Shown here in pieces: positions 33,536 through 45,366 of a stretch of DNA of 64,000 nucleotides. Position 1 is the stretch's first letter. Each line of letters begins with the position of its first letter. The notes under the pieces are model-generated. The model was given only the letters and a program-made list of their open reading frames with translations, made no database searches and was not told the DNA's origin. This DNA comes from Actinacidiphila paucisporea (GTDB lineage Bacteria; Actinomycetota; Actinomycetes; Streptomycetales; Streptomycetaceae). The stretch lies in the NCBI RefSeq assembly GCF_900142575.1, contig NZ_FRBI01000002.1, positions 248,001 to 312,000 of the forward strand, written 5' to 3'. Position numbers and translations under genes: made by a program.

Positions 33536-34303
33536 ATGGCGACAACCGGCACCTCTGCTGTGGAGCTCCGCTCCCTGACCCGCACCTATGGCCGCGGCGA
33601 AGCGGCCGTCCACGCGCTGCGCGGGATCGACCTCGCGCTGCCCCGCGGCAGCTTCACCGCGGTCATGGGCCCGTCGGGCTCGGGCAAGAGCACCTTCCTG
33701 CAATGTGCGGCCGGCCTGGACCGGCCGACCGGCGGCGAGGTCCTGCTCGGCGGCGAGCCGATCACCCACCTGAACGAGAACAAGCTGACCAAGCTGCGGC
33801 GCAGCCGCGTCGGCTTCGTCTTCCAGTCCTTCAACCTGCTGCCCTCGCTGACGGTCCAGCAGAACGTGCTGCTGCCGCTGCGGCTGGCGGGCGCGAGCCC
33901 CGACCGGCGCCGCGCGCAGGCGCTGCTCGCCGACGTGGGCCTCGACGGCCACGGGCGGCGCCGCCCCGGCCAGCTGTCCGGCGGCCAGCAGCAGCGCGTC
34001 GCCATCGCCCGGGCGCTGATCACCCGCCCCGAGGTCATCTTCGCCGACGAGCCGACCGGCGCGCTCGACACCGGCACCGCCCGCGACATCCTCGACCTGC
34101 TGCGGCGGGCCGTGGACACCATGTCCGCCACCGTCGTGATGGTCACCCACGACCCGGTCGCCGCCTCCCGCGCCGACCGCGTCCTCTTCCTCGCCGACGG
34201 CCTCCTGGCCGGCGAACTCCACACCCCGACCCCCACCGCCGTAGCCGACCGCATGGTCACCCTGACCGCCCGCGGCGGCACTTCCCTGGGGGCCGCCGCA
34301 TGA
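33536..34303 (+). CDS. ABC transporter ATP-binding protein (MacB/LolD type)
   Basis: A 255-residue nucleotide-binding subunit with Walker A GPSGSGKST, Q-loop VFQSFNLLP, signature LSGGQQQRVAIARAL, Walker B VIFADEPTGALD and H-loop MVTHD. The NENKLTKLRRSRVGFVFQ stretch is characteristic of the LolD/MacB/FtsE group, which pairs with FtsX-like permeases such as the next gene. Such pairs export peptides or lipids, or confer antibiotic resistance. No Shine-Dalgarno precedes the ATG. The substrate is unknown. Confidence 0.93.
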   Translation: MATTGTSAVELRSLTRTYGRGEAAVHALRGIDLALPRGSFTAVMGPSGSGKSTFLQCAAGLDRPTGGEVLLGGEPITHLNENKLTKLRRSRVGFVFQSFNLLPSLTVQQNVLLPLRLAGASPDRRRAQALLADVGLDGHGRRRPGQLSGGQQQRVAIARALITRPEVIFADEPTGALDTGTARDILDLLRRAVDTMSATVVMVTHDPVAASRADRVLFLADGLLAGELHTPTPTAVADRMVTLTARGGTSLGAAA

Positions 34304-34383
34304 GGCGCCCCACCGTGCCGGCCGCACACCCCGGCGCCCGCGTGCCCGCGGCGCCCTTCACCCCGGGAGGGGTCCACCTATGA
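34300..34383 (+). CDS. Possible 27-codon coupling ORF between ABC ATPase and permease
   Basis: A short ORF (begins MRRPTVPAAHP). Its ATG overlaps the ATPase stop (ATGA, 34300-34303) and its TGA overlaps the permease start (ATGA, 34380-34383). It may serve as a translational bridge carrying ribosomes to the permease. The peptide has no recognisable features, so the product itself may be meaningless. It contains the permease ribosome site CGGGAGGGG near its end. Confidence 0.3.
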   Translation: MRRPTVPAAHPGARVPAAPFTPGGVHL

Positions 34384-36881
34384 ACGGGCTGGCCCGCGCG
34401 TCCGTGCGCTTTCGGCCTGCGTCCTTCGCCGGGAGCTTCGTCGCGCTGCTGTTCGCCGCGGCCATGGTCATGGCGTGCGGCACCCTGCTGCAGACCGGGG
34501 TGACCGCGCATGTCGCGCCGGTGCGGTACGCCCACGTGCCGGTCGTCGTCGCGCCCGATCCCGACGCGCGGATCACCGTCGGGCACGGGGAGGACCGGGA
34601 AACCGAGGGCGAGCCGCTCACCGACACACCGCGGCTGTCCGCCGCGTTCGCACCGCGGATCGCCGCGGAACCGGGCGTGGCCGCCGCCGTACCCGACATC
34701 GCCTTCCCCGTGCAGGGCGCCGGGCTGACCGCGCTGACCGGCCGGAACTGGGACGCCCGCGCCGTCGAGGGCGTCGCCGCCGCCCAGGGGCACGCGCCCG
34801 CGGCCGGGGAGGTCGTCCTCGACCCGGGAAGCGCGCGGGCCGCGCACACCGGCGTCGGACGCACCGTCACGCTGACCGCGCCCGGCGGCACCGCCACATA
34901 CCGGGTCGCGGGACTGACCGCGCCGGGGACCGCCGCCACCGCCTACTTCGCCGAATCCGCCGCGCCCCGGCTGTCCGGCCACCCCGGGCTCGCCGACGCC
35001 GTCGCCGTCCTGCCCCGCCCCGGCGTCAGCACCGCCGAGGCCGCCGACCAGGCCAGGCACGCCGTGGGCCGCGCCGCGGACGTACGCACCGGGGACGGCC
35101 GCGGGGCCGCCGAGCAGCCGCGGCTCGCCGGCGCCAAGGAGATGCTCACGGCCATCGGCGGGTCCTTCGGCGGCATCGCGGCCGCCACCGCGGTCTTCGT
35201 CGTGATGGGCACCGTCGCGCTCGCCGTCGGCCAGCGCCGCCGGGAGATCGCGCTGCTGCGCGCCATCGGCGCGACCCCGCGGCAGATCCGCCGCACCGTC
35301 GCCACCGAGGCCGTACTCGTCGCCCCGCTCGCCGGGCTCGCCGGACTCCTGCCCGGCGTCGCGCTGGCCCGGTGGTGGCTCGACCAGCTGGTGCGCAGGG
35401 ACGCGGTGCCGCACGGGGTGACCCTGGCGGTCGGCTGGATACCGATGGTCGTCGCCGTCGGCGCCGGGCTGCTCGCCGCGCTGGTCGCGGGCCTGCTGGC
35501 CGCCAGGCGGCCGTCGAAGGCCAGGCCAAGCGAGGCACTCGGCGAGGCCGCCGTCGAGCGGCGGCGGCCCGGCGTGATCCGTACGCTGCTCGGCACGGTC
35601 GCCGTCGCGGGCGGCGTCGTACTGGCCGCGGTCGCCGCGCACACCACCGGCGACGACGCCGCCTCGATCGCGCTCGCCGTCGTCTTCTGCTTCATGGCCG
35701 GCGTCGCCTTCCTCGGCCCCGTGGTCGCCTGGCTCGCCGCCGCCATCCTCGGGCTGCCGCTGCGGGCCGGCGGCGCGCCCGGTGCGCTGGCCGCCGCCAA
35801 CACGCGCGCCAACGCCCGCGCGCTCGCCTCCGCGATCACCCCCATCGTGCTGGTCACCGCCTTCGCCGGAACGCTGCTGTGCATGCAGAGCTCGCTCCAG
35901 CACGAGTCGTCCCGGCAGATCAGGGACGGCGTCGTCGCCGACCAGGTCATCGGCTCCGCCGGGGCCGGGGTGCCGGCCGGCACGGCCGCGCGCGCCGCGC
36001 GGGTCGAGGGCGTCGCCGACGCGGTGGGCGTGCTGCGCAGCGGCGCCCTCTACCGCGCGAGCGGTGCGCTGAACTCCACGAGCGTGCTCGGCGTCGACGG
36101 CGACCCGGCCCAGCTGCCCGGCGTGCTCGCACTCGGCCTGCGCACCGGCTCGCTCGCCGGCCTCACCCGCGACGGCCGCACCGTCGCCGTCGACACGCTG
36201 CTCGCCGCCACGGCCAAGGTCCACGTCGGCGACCGCATCTCGCTGTGGCTCGGCGACGGTACGGCGCTGCGGCCGCGCGTCGTCGCCACGTACAGCCGCG
36301 GGCTGGGACTCGGCTCGCTGCTCCTGCCGCGCGCCGTGCTCGCCCCGCACGCGGCGAGCGCCTTCGATACGGAGGTGCTCGTGCACGACGGGCCCGGGGC
36401 CGACGCGGGTGCCGTACGGCGGGCGCTCGCCGACCGGCTCGGCGTGCCGGGCCTGCGGGTCACCGACCGGGCCGGCTACCGCGCCCAGGCCGACCGCGAC
36501 CTCGAACTCAACGCCTGGGCCAACCGGGTGATGGCCGCGGTCCTCGGCGGGTTCGCGGCGGTCGCCGCGGCCAACACGCTGGTCATGACGGTGCTCGACC
36601 GGCGGCGCGAGGTCGCGCTGCTGAGGCTTGCCGGGACCACCCGGCTGCAGGTTCTGCGCATGCTGCGCGGCGAGGCGGTGCTGGTGGCTGTCGCCGGTCT
36701 GGCGATCGGTTCGGCGATCGCGTGGATCACGCTGGTGCCGATCGCTCGCGGCCTCACCGGGGCCGCTCCCTATCTGGCCCCGCGGACCGCGGCCGTTCTG
36801 GCGTGCGCCACGCTCCTCCTGACCCTCACCGCCACCACCCTCCCGGCCCGAGCCCTCCTCCGCGACGCCCGCGGCGCCTAA
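34380..36881 (+). CDS. FtsX-like ABC transporter permease
   Basis: An 833-residue membrane protein. One N-terminal helix (SFVALLFAAAMVMACGTLLQ) and a large extracytoplasmic domain precede two FtsX-type cores. These are around IAAATAVFVVMGTVALAVGQRRREIALLRAIGATP and, at the C-terminus, VMAAVLGGFAAVAAANTLVM with the matching EVALLRLAGTTRLQVL segment. Two such repeats plus about ten helices is the usual large FtsX permease plan. It works with the ATPase just upstream. The ATG follows CGGGAGGGG. Confidence 0.93.
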   Translation: MNGLARASVRFRPASFAGSFVALLFAAAMVMACGTLLQTGVTAHVAPVRYAHVPVVVAPDPDARITVGHGEDRETEGEPLTDTPRLSAAFAPRIAAEPGVAAAVPDIAFPVQGAGLTALTGRNWDARAVEGVAAAQGHAPAAGEVVLDPGSARAAHTGVGRTVTLTAPGGTATYRVAGLTAPGTAATAYFAESAAPRLSGHPGLADAVAVLPRPGVSTAEAADQARHAVGRAADVRTGDGRGAAEQPRLAGAKEMLTAIGGSFGGIAAATAVFVVMGTVALAVGQRRREIALLRAIGATPRQIRRTVATEAVLVAPLAGLAGLLPGVALARWWLDQLVRRDAVPHGVTLAVGWIPMVVAVGAGLLAALVAGLLAARRPSKARPSEALGEAAVERRRPGVIRTLLGTVAVAGGVVLAAVAAHTTGDDAASIALAVVFCFMAGVAFLGPVVAWLAAAILGLPLRAGGAPGALAAANTRANARALASAITPIVLVTAFAGTLLCMQSSLQHESSRQIRDGVVADQVIGSAGAGVPAGTAARAARVEGVADAVGVLRSGALYRASGALNSTSVLGVDGDPAQLPGVLALGLRTGSLAGLTRDGRTVAVDTLLAATAKVHVGDRISLWLGDGTALRPRVVATYSRGLGLGSLLLPRAVLAPHAASAFDTEVLVHDGPGADAGAVRRALADRLGVPGLRVTDRAGYRAQADRDLELNAWANRVMAAVLGGFAAVAAANTLVMTVLDRRREVALLRLAGTTRLQVLRMLRGEAVLVAVAGLAIGSAIAWITLVPIARGLTGAAPYLAPRTAAVLACATLLLTLTATTLPARALLRDARGA

Positions 36882-36885
36882 CCCA

Positions 36886-36939
36886 ACTGCCCCGTGCGGT
36901 GCGCCCCTCGCAGGCGAGGGGCGCACCGCACGGGGCAGT
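36886..36939. terminator. Strong bidirectional terminator hairpin
   Basis: A perfect 25-bp stem, ACTGCCCCGTGCGGTGCGCC and onward, around the 4-base loop CAGG. It lies 4 bp after the permease stop and faces the convergent subtilisin gene 69 bp away, so it can serve both. Confidence 0.85.
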
Positions 36940-37008
36940 CTCCCGCCGGGCCCCGGGGGCACGGGCTCGGGTGCGGACCCGTACCCGTCCCCCCGGAAGC
37001 CACCCCGG

Positions 37009-40000
37009 CTAGGGAGTCGTCGAGGTGATGATGACGCTTCCCGTGCCGGCGGCGGTGCCGCCGGCGGTGAGGAGCTGGACCTGTCCGAAGAGCTGCCGCC
37101 CCGCAGGGGCTTGCGCGGCGGCGAGGACGGTCGCGGAGATCGGCGCCGTGGCGCCGTGCGCGAGGTTGACGGGGGCGGACGTGTCGACCGTGACCTGGCC
37201 GAGGGCGGCGGAGTAGTAGACGTCCTCGTAGGAGTAGGTCGTGGAGCCGGACGGCACCGAGTATCCGTCCACCTCGAAGGTGTACGTGCCGGGTGCCGGG
37301 TCGGTGAGGCTGACCGACTCCTCCGCGTCACCGTCGGCGGACTGCCCGATGAGCACGCCGTCGCGGTAGACGTAGAGGTCGAGGTCGGCCTGCTGGTCGG
37401 AGGGCGATCCGATGGAGACGTCGAGACGCGAGGCACCGGCGCCGAGCGTCAGCGTCGTCGTCTGGGAGTCGCCCTCGGCGATGGTCGGCGTGGCCGTGAG
37501 GGCCGAGCCGAGCGGCCCGCCGCTCAGCGAGCCGCCGGTGATCGCCGCGAAGCGGTTGGTGACGTTCCAGCTGACCGGCGCCGGGGCGCCGACCTTGGCG
37601 GAGGGCACCGTCTGCACGGCCGGGTCGAAGGCGGCTCCGAGGACGGAGACGGTCAGCACGTACGGGTTGTCGAGCTGCGGCGAGGTCCGCCGGGCCTCGA
37701 CCTCGATCTCCCACACGCCCGGCAGCGGGTCGGCGTAGGAGCGCAGGTCGGGGCGGCAGGTGTTGGCGGGGTTGTTGTAGTTGGGGTAGCAGTTGGGGGT
37801 CTGGGTCGAGTCCAGCGGCACACCGTAGGGGTGCATGGTCACGAACCGGGTCTGGCTGCCCGCCGCGAGGCCGCCCATGGCGACTTCGAGGGAGGTCGCG
37901 CCGGCCGGGACGGTGAGGAAGTACGAGCGGGTGCTGTTCCGCTGGATCGTCCCGGAGCGGGTCAGCGTGTAGGACGGGCTCGCGATCGGCGTGGAGACGA
38001 CGACGGCGGCCGCGATCTGCGTGTCGGTGCCGCGGGTGAGCGGGTCGTCGACGTTCAGCAGGGCGCTGTGCACGCCGGCGGTCCGCGGCTTGGCGGTGAC
38101 CTTCACGGTGACCGGCTTGTTCAGCGGCAGCGCCACCAGCGGGCTCGCGACCGAGAAGGTGCCGTCGTTGTGCGCCCAGGTCAGGGTGTGCAGCTGGGCG
38201 TAGGCGGGCCCGCCGGTGCGGGTGACGGTGACGCTGTACGTGCGCTGCTGACCGGTCGCCAGGCCGCCTTCGCGGTCGTAGACCCCGGTGCCGTACCCGG
38301 GGGTCTGCAGGAAGCTGGACAGCGCGGTGTCGACCGGCGCCTTGACGGTGTACGTGTCGGTGGTGCCGCCGTGCCGCAGCAGGTCCCAGGCGGGGCCGAC
38401 GGCGACGAGGCCGGCGCCCTGGTCGACGGTCTGGAAGCCGGGGATGTTCCTGGCGGTGCTGATCAGCGCCGTGCGCAGCTGCGCCGGGGTGACCGTCAGG
38501 TGCTGCGCCTTGGCGGCGGACAGCAGCAGGGCGGCGGCTCCGGTGGCCTGCGGTGAGGCCATCGAGGTGCCCTGGAGCATGGCGTAGCCGGGCGGCAGGG
38601 TGTAGCCGGCGTCGGCGACGGGCGAGCCCGGCTCCCAGGTCGGCACGGAGTTGATGGCGGCGCCGGGCGCGGTGATGACGGGCGCGAGGCCGCCGTCCTC
38701 GCGCGGGCCGCGGGAGGAGAAGGGCAGCAGCGAGTACGGCACGGTGGTCTGCGAGCCGTAGTTGGCGGCCCAGGTCTCACGGGAGATGGACGCGCCGACG
38801 CTGAGGACGTGGTCGGCCAGGCCGGGGTCGCCGATGGTGTTGACGCCGGGGCCGTCGTTGCCCGCGGAGATCACCAGCTGCACCCCGTAGGTGTCGATGA
38901 GCTGCTTGTAGAGCAGGTCGCGGGCGCTGGCGCCGTCGTTGAGGGCGCCGAGGCCGCCGATGGACATGTTGACGACGTCGACATGGTGGTTGACCACCAG
39001 GTCGGTCATGCCCTCGGTGAGCGCGATGTTGGTGCAGCCGCCGCTCCAGGTGCAGGCCCGGGAGGAGACGATCTTGGCGCCGGGTGCGGCGCCGCTCATC
39101 TTGCCGCCGAAGAGCCCGTTGGCGGCGGTGATGCCTGCGACGTGCGTGCCGTGCTCGGACTGCACGAGGCCGATGTTGACGAAGTCGGCCTTCTTGCCGA
39201 CCCAGGTGCCCCCGTAGGGGTCCATCGGGACGTCTTTGCGGATCTCGATGGTGAACGGGATCGACTCGGAGATCGGCGTGGCCGGGTCGTCGGTGCCGAA
39301 GTGGCCGATCTGGAAGCCGTCCTTGTACGGCTTCATGGCGGTGTCGTCGCCGAAGTCGCCGTTGCTGTTCAGGTCCACCCGGACGGTGCCGGCGGCCGGG
39401 TCGTAGAGCACGCCCCACACGTCGGTGGTGTCGCCGTCGCGGTTGAGGTCGCCGAGCATGTCGCCGCCCTTGGTGGCGGCCTCGGCGAAGGTGCTGAAGA
39501 GGTAGCTGCCGGCGGGCGCGGTCCAGGCGCGGCCGGCCGCGGTGAAGGACGGCCCCGTGACGCCGGTGACCATGGGCCGCCAGGTGGCGTCGGCGTCGAG
39601 TATCGGGTCGGTCGCGGTGACCCAGTCGATGATCTTCCGCTCGCCCGTGGTGGTCTTCTGCAGCGCCGGGTGGCCGACGTCGACGCCGGAGTCCAGGATG
39701 CCGATGGTGATGCCGCGGCCGTCGGCGGCGGGGTGGTCCTTGACGAAGTCCACCGCGCCGGTCTCGAAGGCGGGCTCGTACGGGTTCTTGGCGGGGGTGT
39801 GCTGGTCGGGGCCCGGGTAGGTGGTCGCGGGCTCGGCCGGGTGGTGCGACGCGGCGGCGGTGGTGTCGGCGGCCGGCGTCGGGTCGTCCAGCTTGACCTC
39901 CTGCTTGAGGTCGATGGCCAGCACCGAGGGCAGCTTCTGGGCCGCGCCGATCGCCGCGTCCGCCTTCGCGGTGGGCACGGTGGCGCGGACGTAGCCGAGC

Positions 40001-40347
40001 TGGTCGTAGGTCCGGCCGACGCTGGCGCCCTGGGCGTGCAGCCGGGAGGTGATCTCCGCGGTGCTGCCGGGCTTGCCGGCGATCATGAAGGTGACGTTCT
40101 TGTCGCCGTCCGCCTTGGCCTTGGCCAGCAGGGTGGCGTCGGCGGAACCGAGCTTGTCCGCCGCGTCCTTGCCGGGATCGGCGGGGGCGTCCGAGCCGGT
40201 GGCGGGAGCCGTGGTGGGCGCGGTGGGCGCGCTGTCGGCGACCGCCAGCGCGGGACCTGCGGCCGTCAGCGCGGCCACCAGGCCCGCGGCGAGCGCGAGC
40301 CGGGCCGTGCGTCTCGTGCCTGGTATGTGAGCGAGTGGCATGGGCAT
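37009..40347 (-). CDS. Large secreted subtilisin-like serine protease (S8)
   Basis: A 1112-residue secreted protease. A signal peptide (about 1-36, ALTAAGPALAVADS) is followed by an inhibitor-like propeptide (about 60-150). The S8 domain has the full triad: Asp219 in ITIGILDSGVDVGHPAL, His399 in SEHGTHVAG and Ser595 in GTSMASP, with oxyanion Asn497 in SAGNDGPG. About 450 further residues form beta-rich modules, including a prepeptidase-type C-terminal segment (SDQQADLDLYVYRDG). It likely degrades extracellular protein. Start ATG 40347 or 40341; both have weak ribosome sites. It is transcribed singly. Confidence 0.93.
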   Translation of the reverse strand: MPMPLAHIPGTRRTARLALAAGLVAALTAAGPALAVADSAPTAPTTAPATGSDAPADPGKDAADKLGSADATLLAKAKADGDKNVTFMIAGKPGSTAEITSRLHAQGASVGRTYDQLGYVRATVPTAKADAAIGAAQKLPSVLAIDLKQEVKLDDPTPAADTTAAASHHPAEPATTYPGPDQHTPAKNPYEPAFETGAVDFVKDHPAADGRGITIGILDSGVDVGHPALQKTTTGERKIIDWVTATDPILDADATWRPMVTGVTGPSFTAAGRAWTAPAGSYLFSTFAEAATKGGDMLGDLNRDGDTTDVWGVLYDPAAGTVRVDLNSNGDFGDDTAMKPYKDGFQIGHFGTDDPATPISESIPFTIEIRKDVPMDPYGGTWVGKKADFVNIGLVQSEHGTHVAGITAANGLFGGKMSGAAPGAKIVSSRACTWSGGCTNIALTEGMTDLVVNHHVDVVNMSIGGLGALNDGASARDLLYKQLIDTYGVQLVISAGNDGPGVNTIGDPGLADHVLSVGASISRETWAANYGSQTTVPYSLLPFSSRGPREDGGLAPVITAPGAAINSVPTWEPGSPVADAGYTLPPGYAMLQGTSMASPQATGAAALLLSAAKAQHLTVTPAQLRTALISTARNIPGFQTVDQGAGLVAVGPAWDLLRHGGTTDTYTVKAPVDTALSSFLQTPGYGTGVYDREGGLATGQQRTYSVTVTRTGGPAYAQLHTLTWAHNDGTFSVASPLVALPLNKPVTVKVTAKPRTAGVHSALLNVDDPLTRGTDTQIAAAVVVSTPIASPSYTLTRSGTIQRNSTRSYFLTVPAGATSLEVAMGGLAAGSQTRFVTMHPYGVPLDSTQTPNCYPNYNNPANTCRPDLRSYADPLPGVWEIEVEARRTSPQLDNPYVLTVSVLGAAFDPAVQTVPSAKVGAPAPVSWNVTNRFAAITGGSLSGGPLGSALTATPTIAEGDSQTTTLTLGAGASRLDVSIGSPSDQQADLDLYVYRDGVLIGQSADGDAEESVSLTDPAPGTYTFEVDGYSVPSGSTTYSYEDVYYSAALGQVTVDTSAPVNLAHGATAPISATVLAAAQAPAGRQLFGQVQLLTAGGTAAGTGSVIITSTTP

Positions 40348-40515
40348 CCTGTTCGGACCGTCGGGCGGGTGTTCGGAAAACGGAACCGTACGCCCCGTCA
40401 CCCTGCCGGGAAAAGCCTCTCTTTGTGGTGCGTTGACCTTCCGTTGGGCCGTCGGTGACGTGTTTACGCCAGTGCCGGACCACCGCAAAACCGCCCAAGA
40501 GCCGCGGGGTCGAGC

Positions 40516-41730
40516 TCAGCGCGGGGAAACCACGACATAGGCGGCGGGCAACTGGTCCGCCGCGGCCACCAGGGCCGTACGCACCACGGCCGCCTGCTGC
40601 TCGGCCGCGTCGCGCAGCTTGGCCGCGGTGACGTGCACGAGCGTGATGCCCAGCGCTTCGAGCCGCTCGCGCTGCCGTACGCAGCGCGCCCACACCTCGT
40701 CGTCGCCGAACTCCGCCACCGGCAGGCAGGTTTCGCCGCCGTTCCCGCGGTAAAGGGCGTCGCCGAACGGATCGGCGTAGACGTCGCCGAGCCCGCGGGC
40801 GCCGTCCATGGCGGAAACGCCGTCCAGCGCCGGGCCGCGGTCCGTGGCGAAGCCGCCGTCCATTGCCGAGTGCTCGTCCATTGCCGAGCCGTGGCCCATT
40901 GCCGAGCCGCCCGGCGGCCGCCCGGCCCGCGGGTCGATGGCCAGGGCCACCGCGTGCTCGGGCCAGTAGGCGTCCACGGCGCCCAGCGGCGGCCCGCTCG
41001 GCAGCCGCAGCTCCACGTTCCATACCGGGTCGGGCAGTTGCTGGTCGCGCACCATCGCGTAGAGCCGCTGCTCCGCCATGGCGCGCTCGGCGCCGTGCAG
41101 CGCCGCGACAGCCGCGGCCACCTGCGGGCGCCCCAGCAGGCCCGCGCCGGCCAGTTCGCGCAGGACGGCGCCGGCGTCGCAGTGCCCGCCGCGTACGGCC
41201 TCGGTCAGCAGCCGCCGTACGGTCACGGCGTCGTCCAGGTCCGCGACCGCGTCGGCCAGGGCGCGCGGCACCGGGGCGCAGGGCAGGCCGGCCACCTCCT
41301 GCGGGCGGGGCAGATCGCGGGCGCGGTGGATGGACACGTCGCCGGCGTCCCGCAGCCGCCGCTGGCGCGGCACCAGGATGTCGATGCGCGCCAGCCCCGG
41401 CAGCGGCGGCACGCACGAGAAGCGGTGCAGGGCGAGCGCGGCCAAGCCCGTCACCATGGCCTCCCGGCCGCCGCCGCGCGGGCCGTGCGCGTGCGGGGCG
41501 CGGCCGGCGTAGAGCAGCGCGGCCTGCAACCGCTGCCGGCTCGTCGGCCGCCCCGAGTGCAGCAGATACACCTGGGGGAGCACCTGCCGCCAGGGTCCGC
41601 CCGGCCGGCAGCGGGCGGCGACGGCGGCCGCGCTGACGCCGAGGCCACGCAGTTGGTGGAGGGTCAGGACCTGCTGCTGCGCGGGCAGTCGGCGGTCCAG
41701 CGCGCGGGGGGTGCGGGAGTTCGTGTTCAT
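40516..41730 (-). CDS. Hypothetical protein with AbiEi-like N-terminus, nuclease-like C-terminus and hexapeptide repeats
   Basis: A 404-residue cytoplasmic protein. The N-terminal part (QQVLTLHQLRGLGVSAAAVA then PGGPWRQVLPQVYLLHSG) resembles the transcriptional-regulator-like N-terminus of AbiEi/DUF559-type proteins. A segment such as VDAYWPEHAVALAIDPR, and the end LEALGITLVHVTAAKLRD, look like the very-short-patch-repair/DUF559 nuclease-like fold. The run of Gly/Ser/Ala/Met/Asp hexapeptides at 40804-40911 interrupts this domain right after the AIDP strand, where the catalytic region would continue. I cannot assign a function. It could be inactive. Confidence 0.75.
   Translation of the reverse strand: MNTNSRTPRALDRRLPAQQQVLTLHQLRGLGVSAAAVAARCRPGGPWRQVLPQVYLLHSGRPTSRQRLQAALLYAGRAPHAHGPRGGGREAMVTGLAALALHRFSCVPPLPGLARIDILVPRQRRLRDAGDVSIHRARDLPRPQEVAGLPCAPVPRALADAVADLDDAVTVRRLLTEAVRGGHCDAGAVLRELAGAGLLGRPQVAAAVAALHGAERAMAEQRLYAMVRDQQLPDPVWNVELRLPSGPPLGAVDAYWPEHAVALAIDPRAGRPPGGSAMGHGSAMDEHSAMDGGFATDRGPALDGVSAMDGARGLGDVYADPFGDALYRGNGGETCLPVAEFGDDEVWARCVRQRERLEALGITLVHVTAAKLRDAAEQQAAVVRTALVAAADQLPAAYVVVSPR
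40804..40911. repeat. Six degenerate 18-nt tandem repeats in the hypothetical gene
   Basis: Units start at 40804, 40822, 40840, 40858, 40876 and 40894. The best preserved is GTCCATTGCCGAGCCGTG (40876-40893). They encode variations on a G-x-SAMD hexapeptide. Three units on one side are close copies, while the other three are decayed, suggesting growth from one end. The CCATTGCCGAG core also occurs in the pknG-like repeats at 6204-6257. Confidence 0.8.
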
Positions 41731-41899
41731 GGCGACGTCGTTCCCGCCGCCCGGGTGGTCACTAACCGCTGTTACCTACTCGTCGACAAAACAGGACAAG
41801 ACCGGGCTAAAGTCCAGGTGTTCGGACGCCGATCAGCGGATTTCCCCCGTTCGGGTGACGAGGGGCCGCCCACCAGGCGGGACGGCCCGTGGCCCGTCG

Positions 41900-44527
<2,628 letters not shown>

Positions 44528-44704
44528 GGGCGGCTCCTTCGTCTATGACCCCCGGAAACGGACACGCAACGCCCCGCATCCTTCCACGGTGGTACGACAG
44601 GACCGCGCCGACCAGCGCGTACGGTGGCGCCGCGGCGGGAATGCCGCCGCGCAGGCACCGCGTTGTCCGTTCAGGAGTGCCATGCCACGACCGAGGAGTA
44701 CGCA

Positions 44705-45352
44705 GTGACCGCGACCGCCCCCGAGACCACCACCACACCGGCCGACTTCTGGTTCGACCCGCTGTGCCCCTGGGCATGGATGACGTCCCGCTGGATGCTG
44801 GAGGTCGAGAAGCTCCGCCCCATCACGGTGCGCTGGCACGTGATGAGCCTGGCCGTGCTCAACGAGGACAAGCTCGACACCCTCCCCGAGGGCTACGCCG
44901 ACTTCCTGCGGGAGGCCTGGGGGCCGGTCCGGGTGGTGATCGCCGCACAGCAGCTGCACGGCGACGAGGTCGTCGGCCCGCTCTACGAGGCGCTCGGCAC
45001 CCGCTTCCACAACCAGGAGCAGCCCAGGAACAAGGAGACCATCGCCGCCGCGCTCGTATCGGTCGGGCTGCCGGCCGAGCTGGCCGACTACGCCGACAAG
45101 GACACGTACGACGCCGAACTGCGCGCCTCCCACAAGGAGGGCATCGACAAGGTCGGCCAGGAGGTCGGCACCCCGGTGATCGCGGTCCCCGGCTCCGACG
45201 GCGAGCAGATCGCCTTCTTCGGCCCGGTCGTCACCCCCGCCCCCAAGGGCGAGGACGCGGCGAAGCTGTGGGACGGCACGCTCCTGGTGGCGTCCATCCC
45301 CGGCTTCTACGAGATCAAGCGCACCCGCACCGCCGGGCCCAGCTTCGAGTAG
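44705..45352 (+). CDS. DsbA-family thiol oxidoreductase, Rv2466c-like (mycothiol-dependent nitroreductase family)
   Basis: A 215-residue thioredoxin-fold protein with inserted helical domain. The active-site region FWFDPLCPWAW gives a CPWA motif. Mycobacterial Rv2466c has CPWC and uses mycothiol, while many Streptomyces relatives keep only the first Cys, as here. The cis-proline side is at VGTPVIAVPG. It probably acts as a cytoplasmic mycothiol-linked reductase or transferase. The GTG start at 44705 follows GAGGAG. It is 14 bp upstream of a VOC gene, probably one operon. Confidence 0.88.
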   Translation: MTATAPETTTTPADFWFDPLCPWAWMTSRWMLEVEKLRPITVRWHVMSLAVLNEDKLDTLPEGYADFLREAWGPVRVVIAAQQLHGDEVVGPLYEALGTRFHNQEQPRNKETIAAALVSVGLPAELADYADKDTYDAELRASHKEGIDKVGQEVGTPVIAVPGSDGEQIAFFGPVVTPAPKGEDAAKLWDGTLLVASIPGFYEIKRTRTAGPSFE

Positions 45353-45366
45353 AGCGGTCGGGAACC

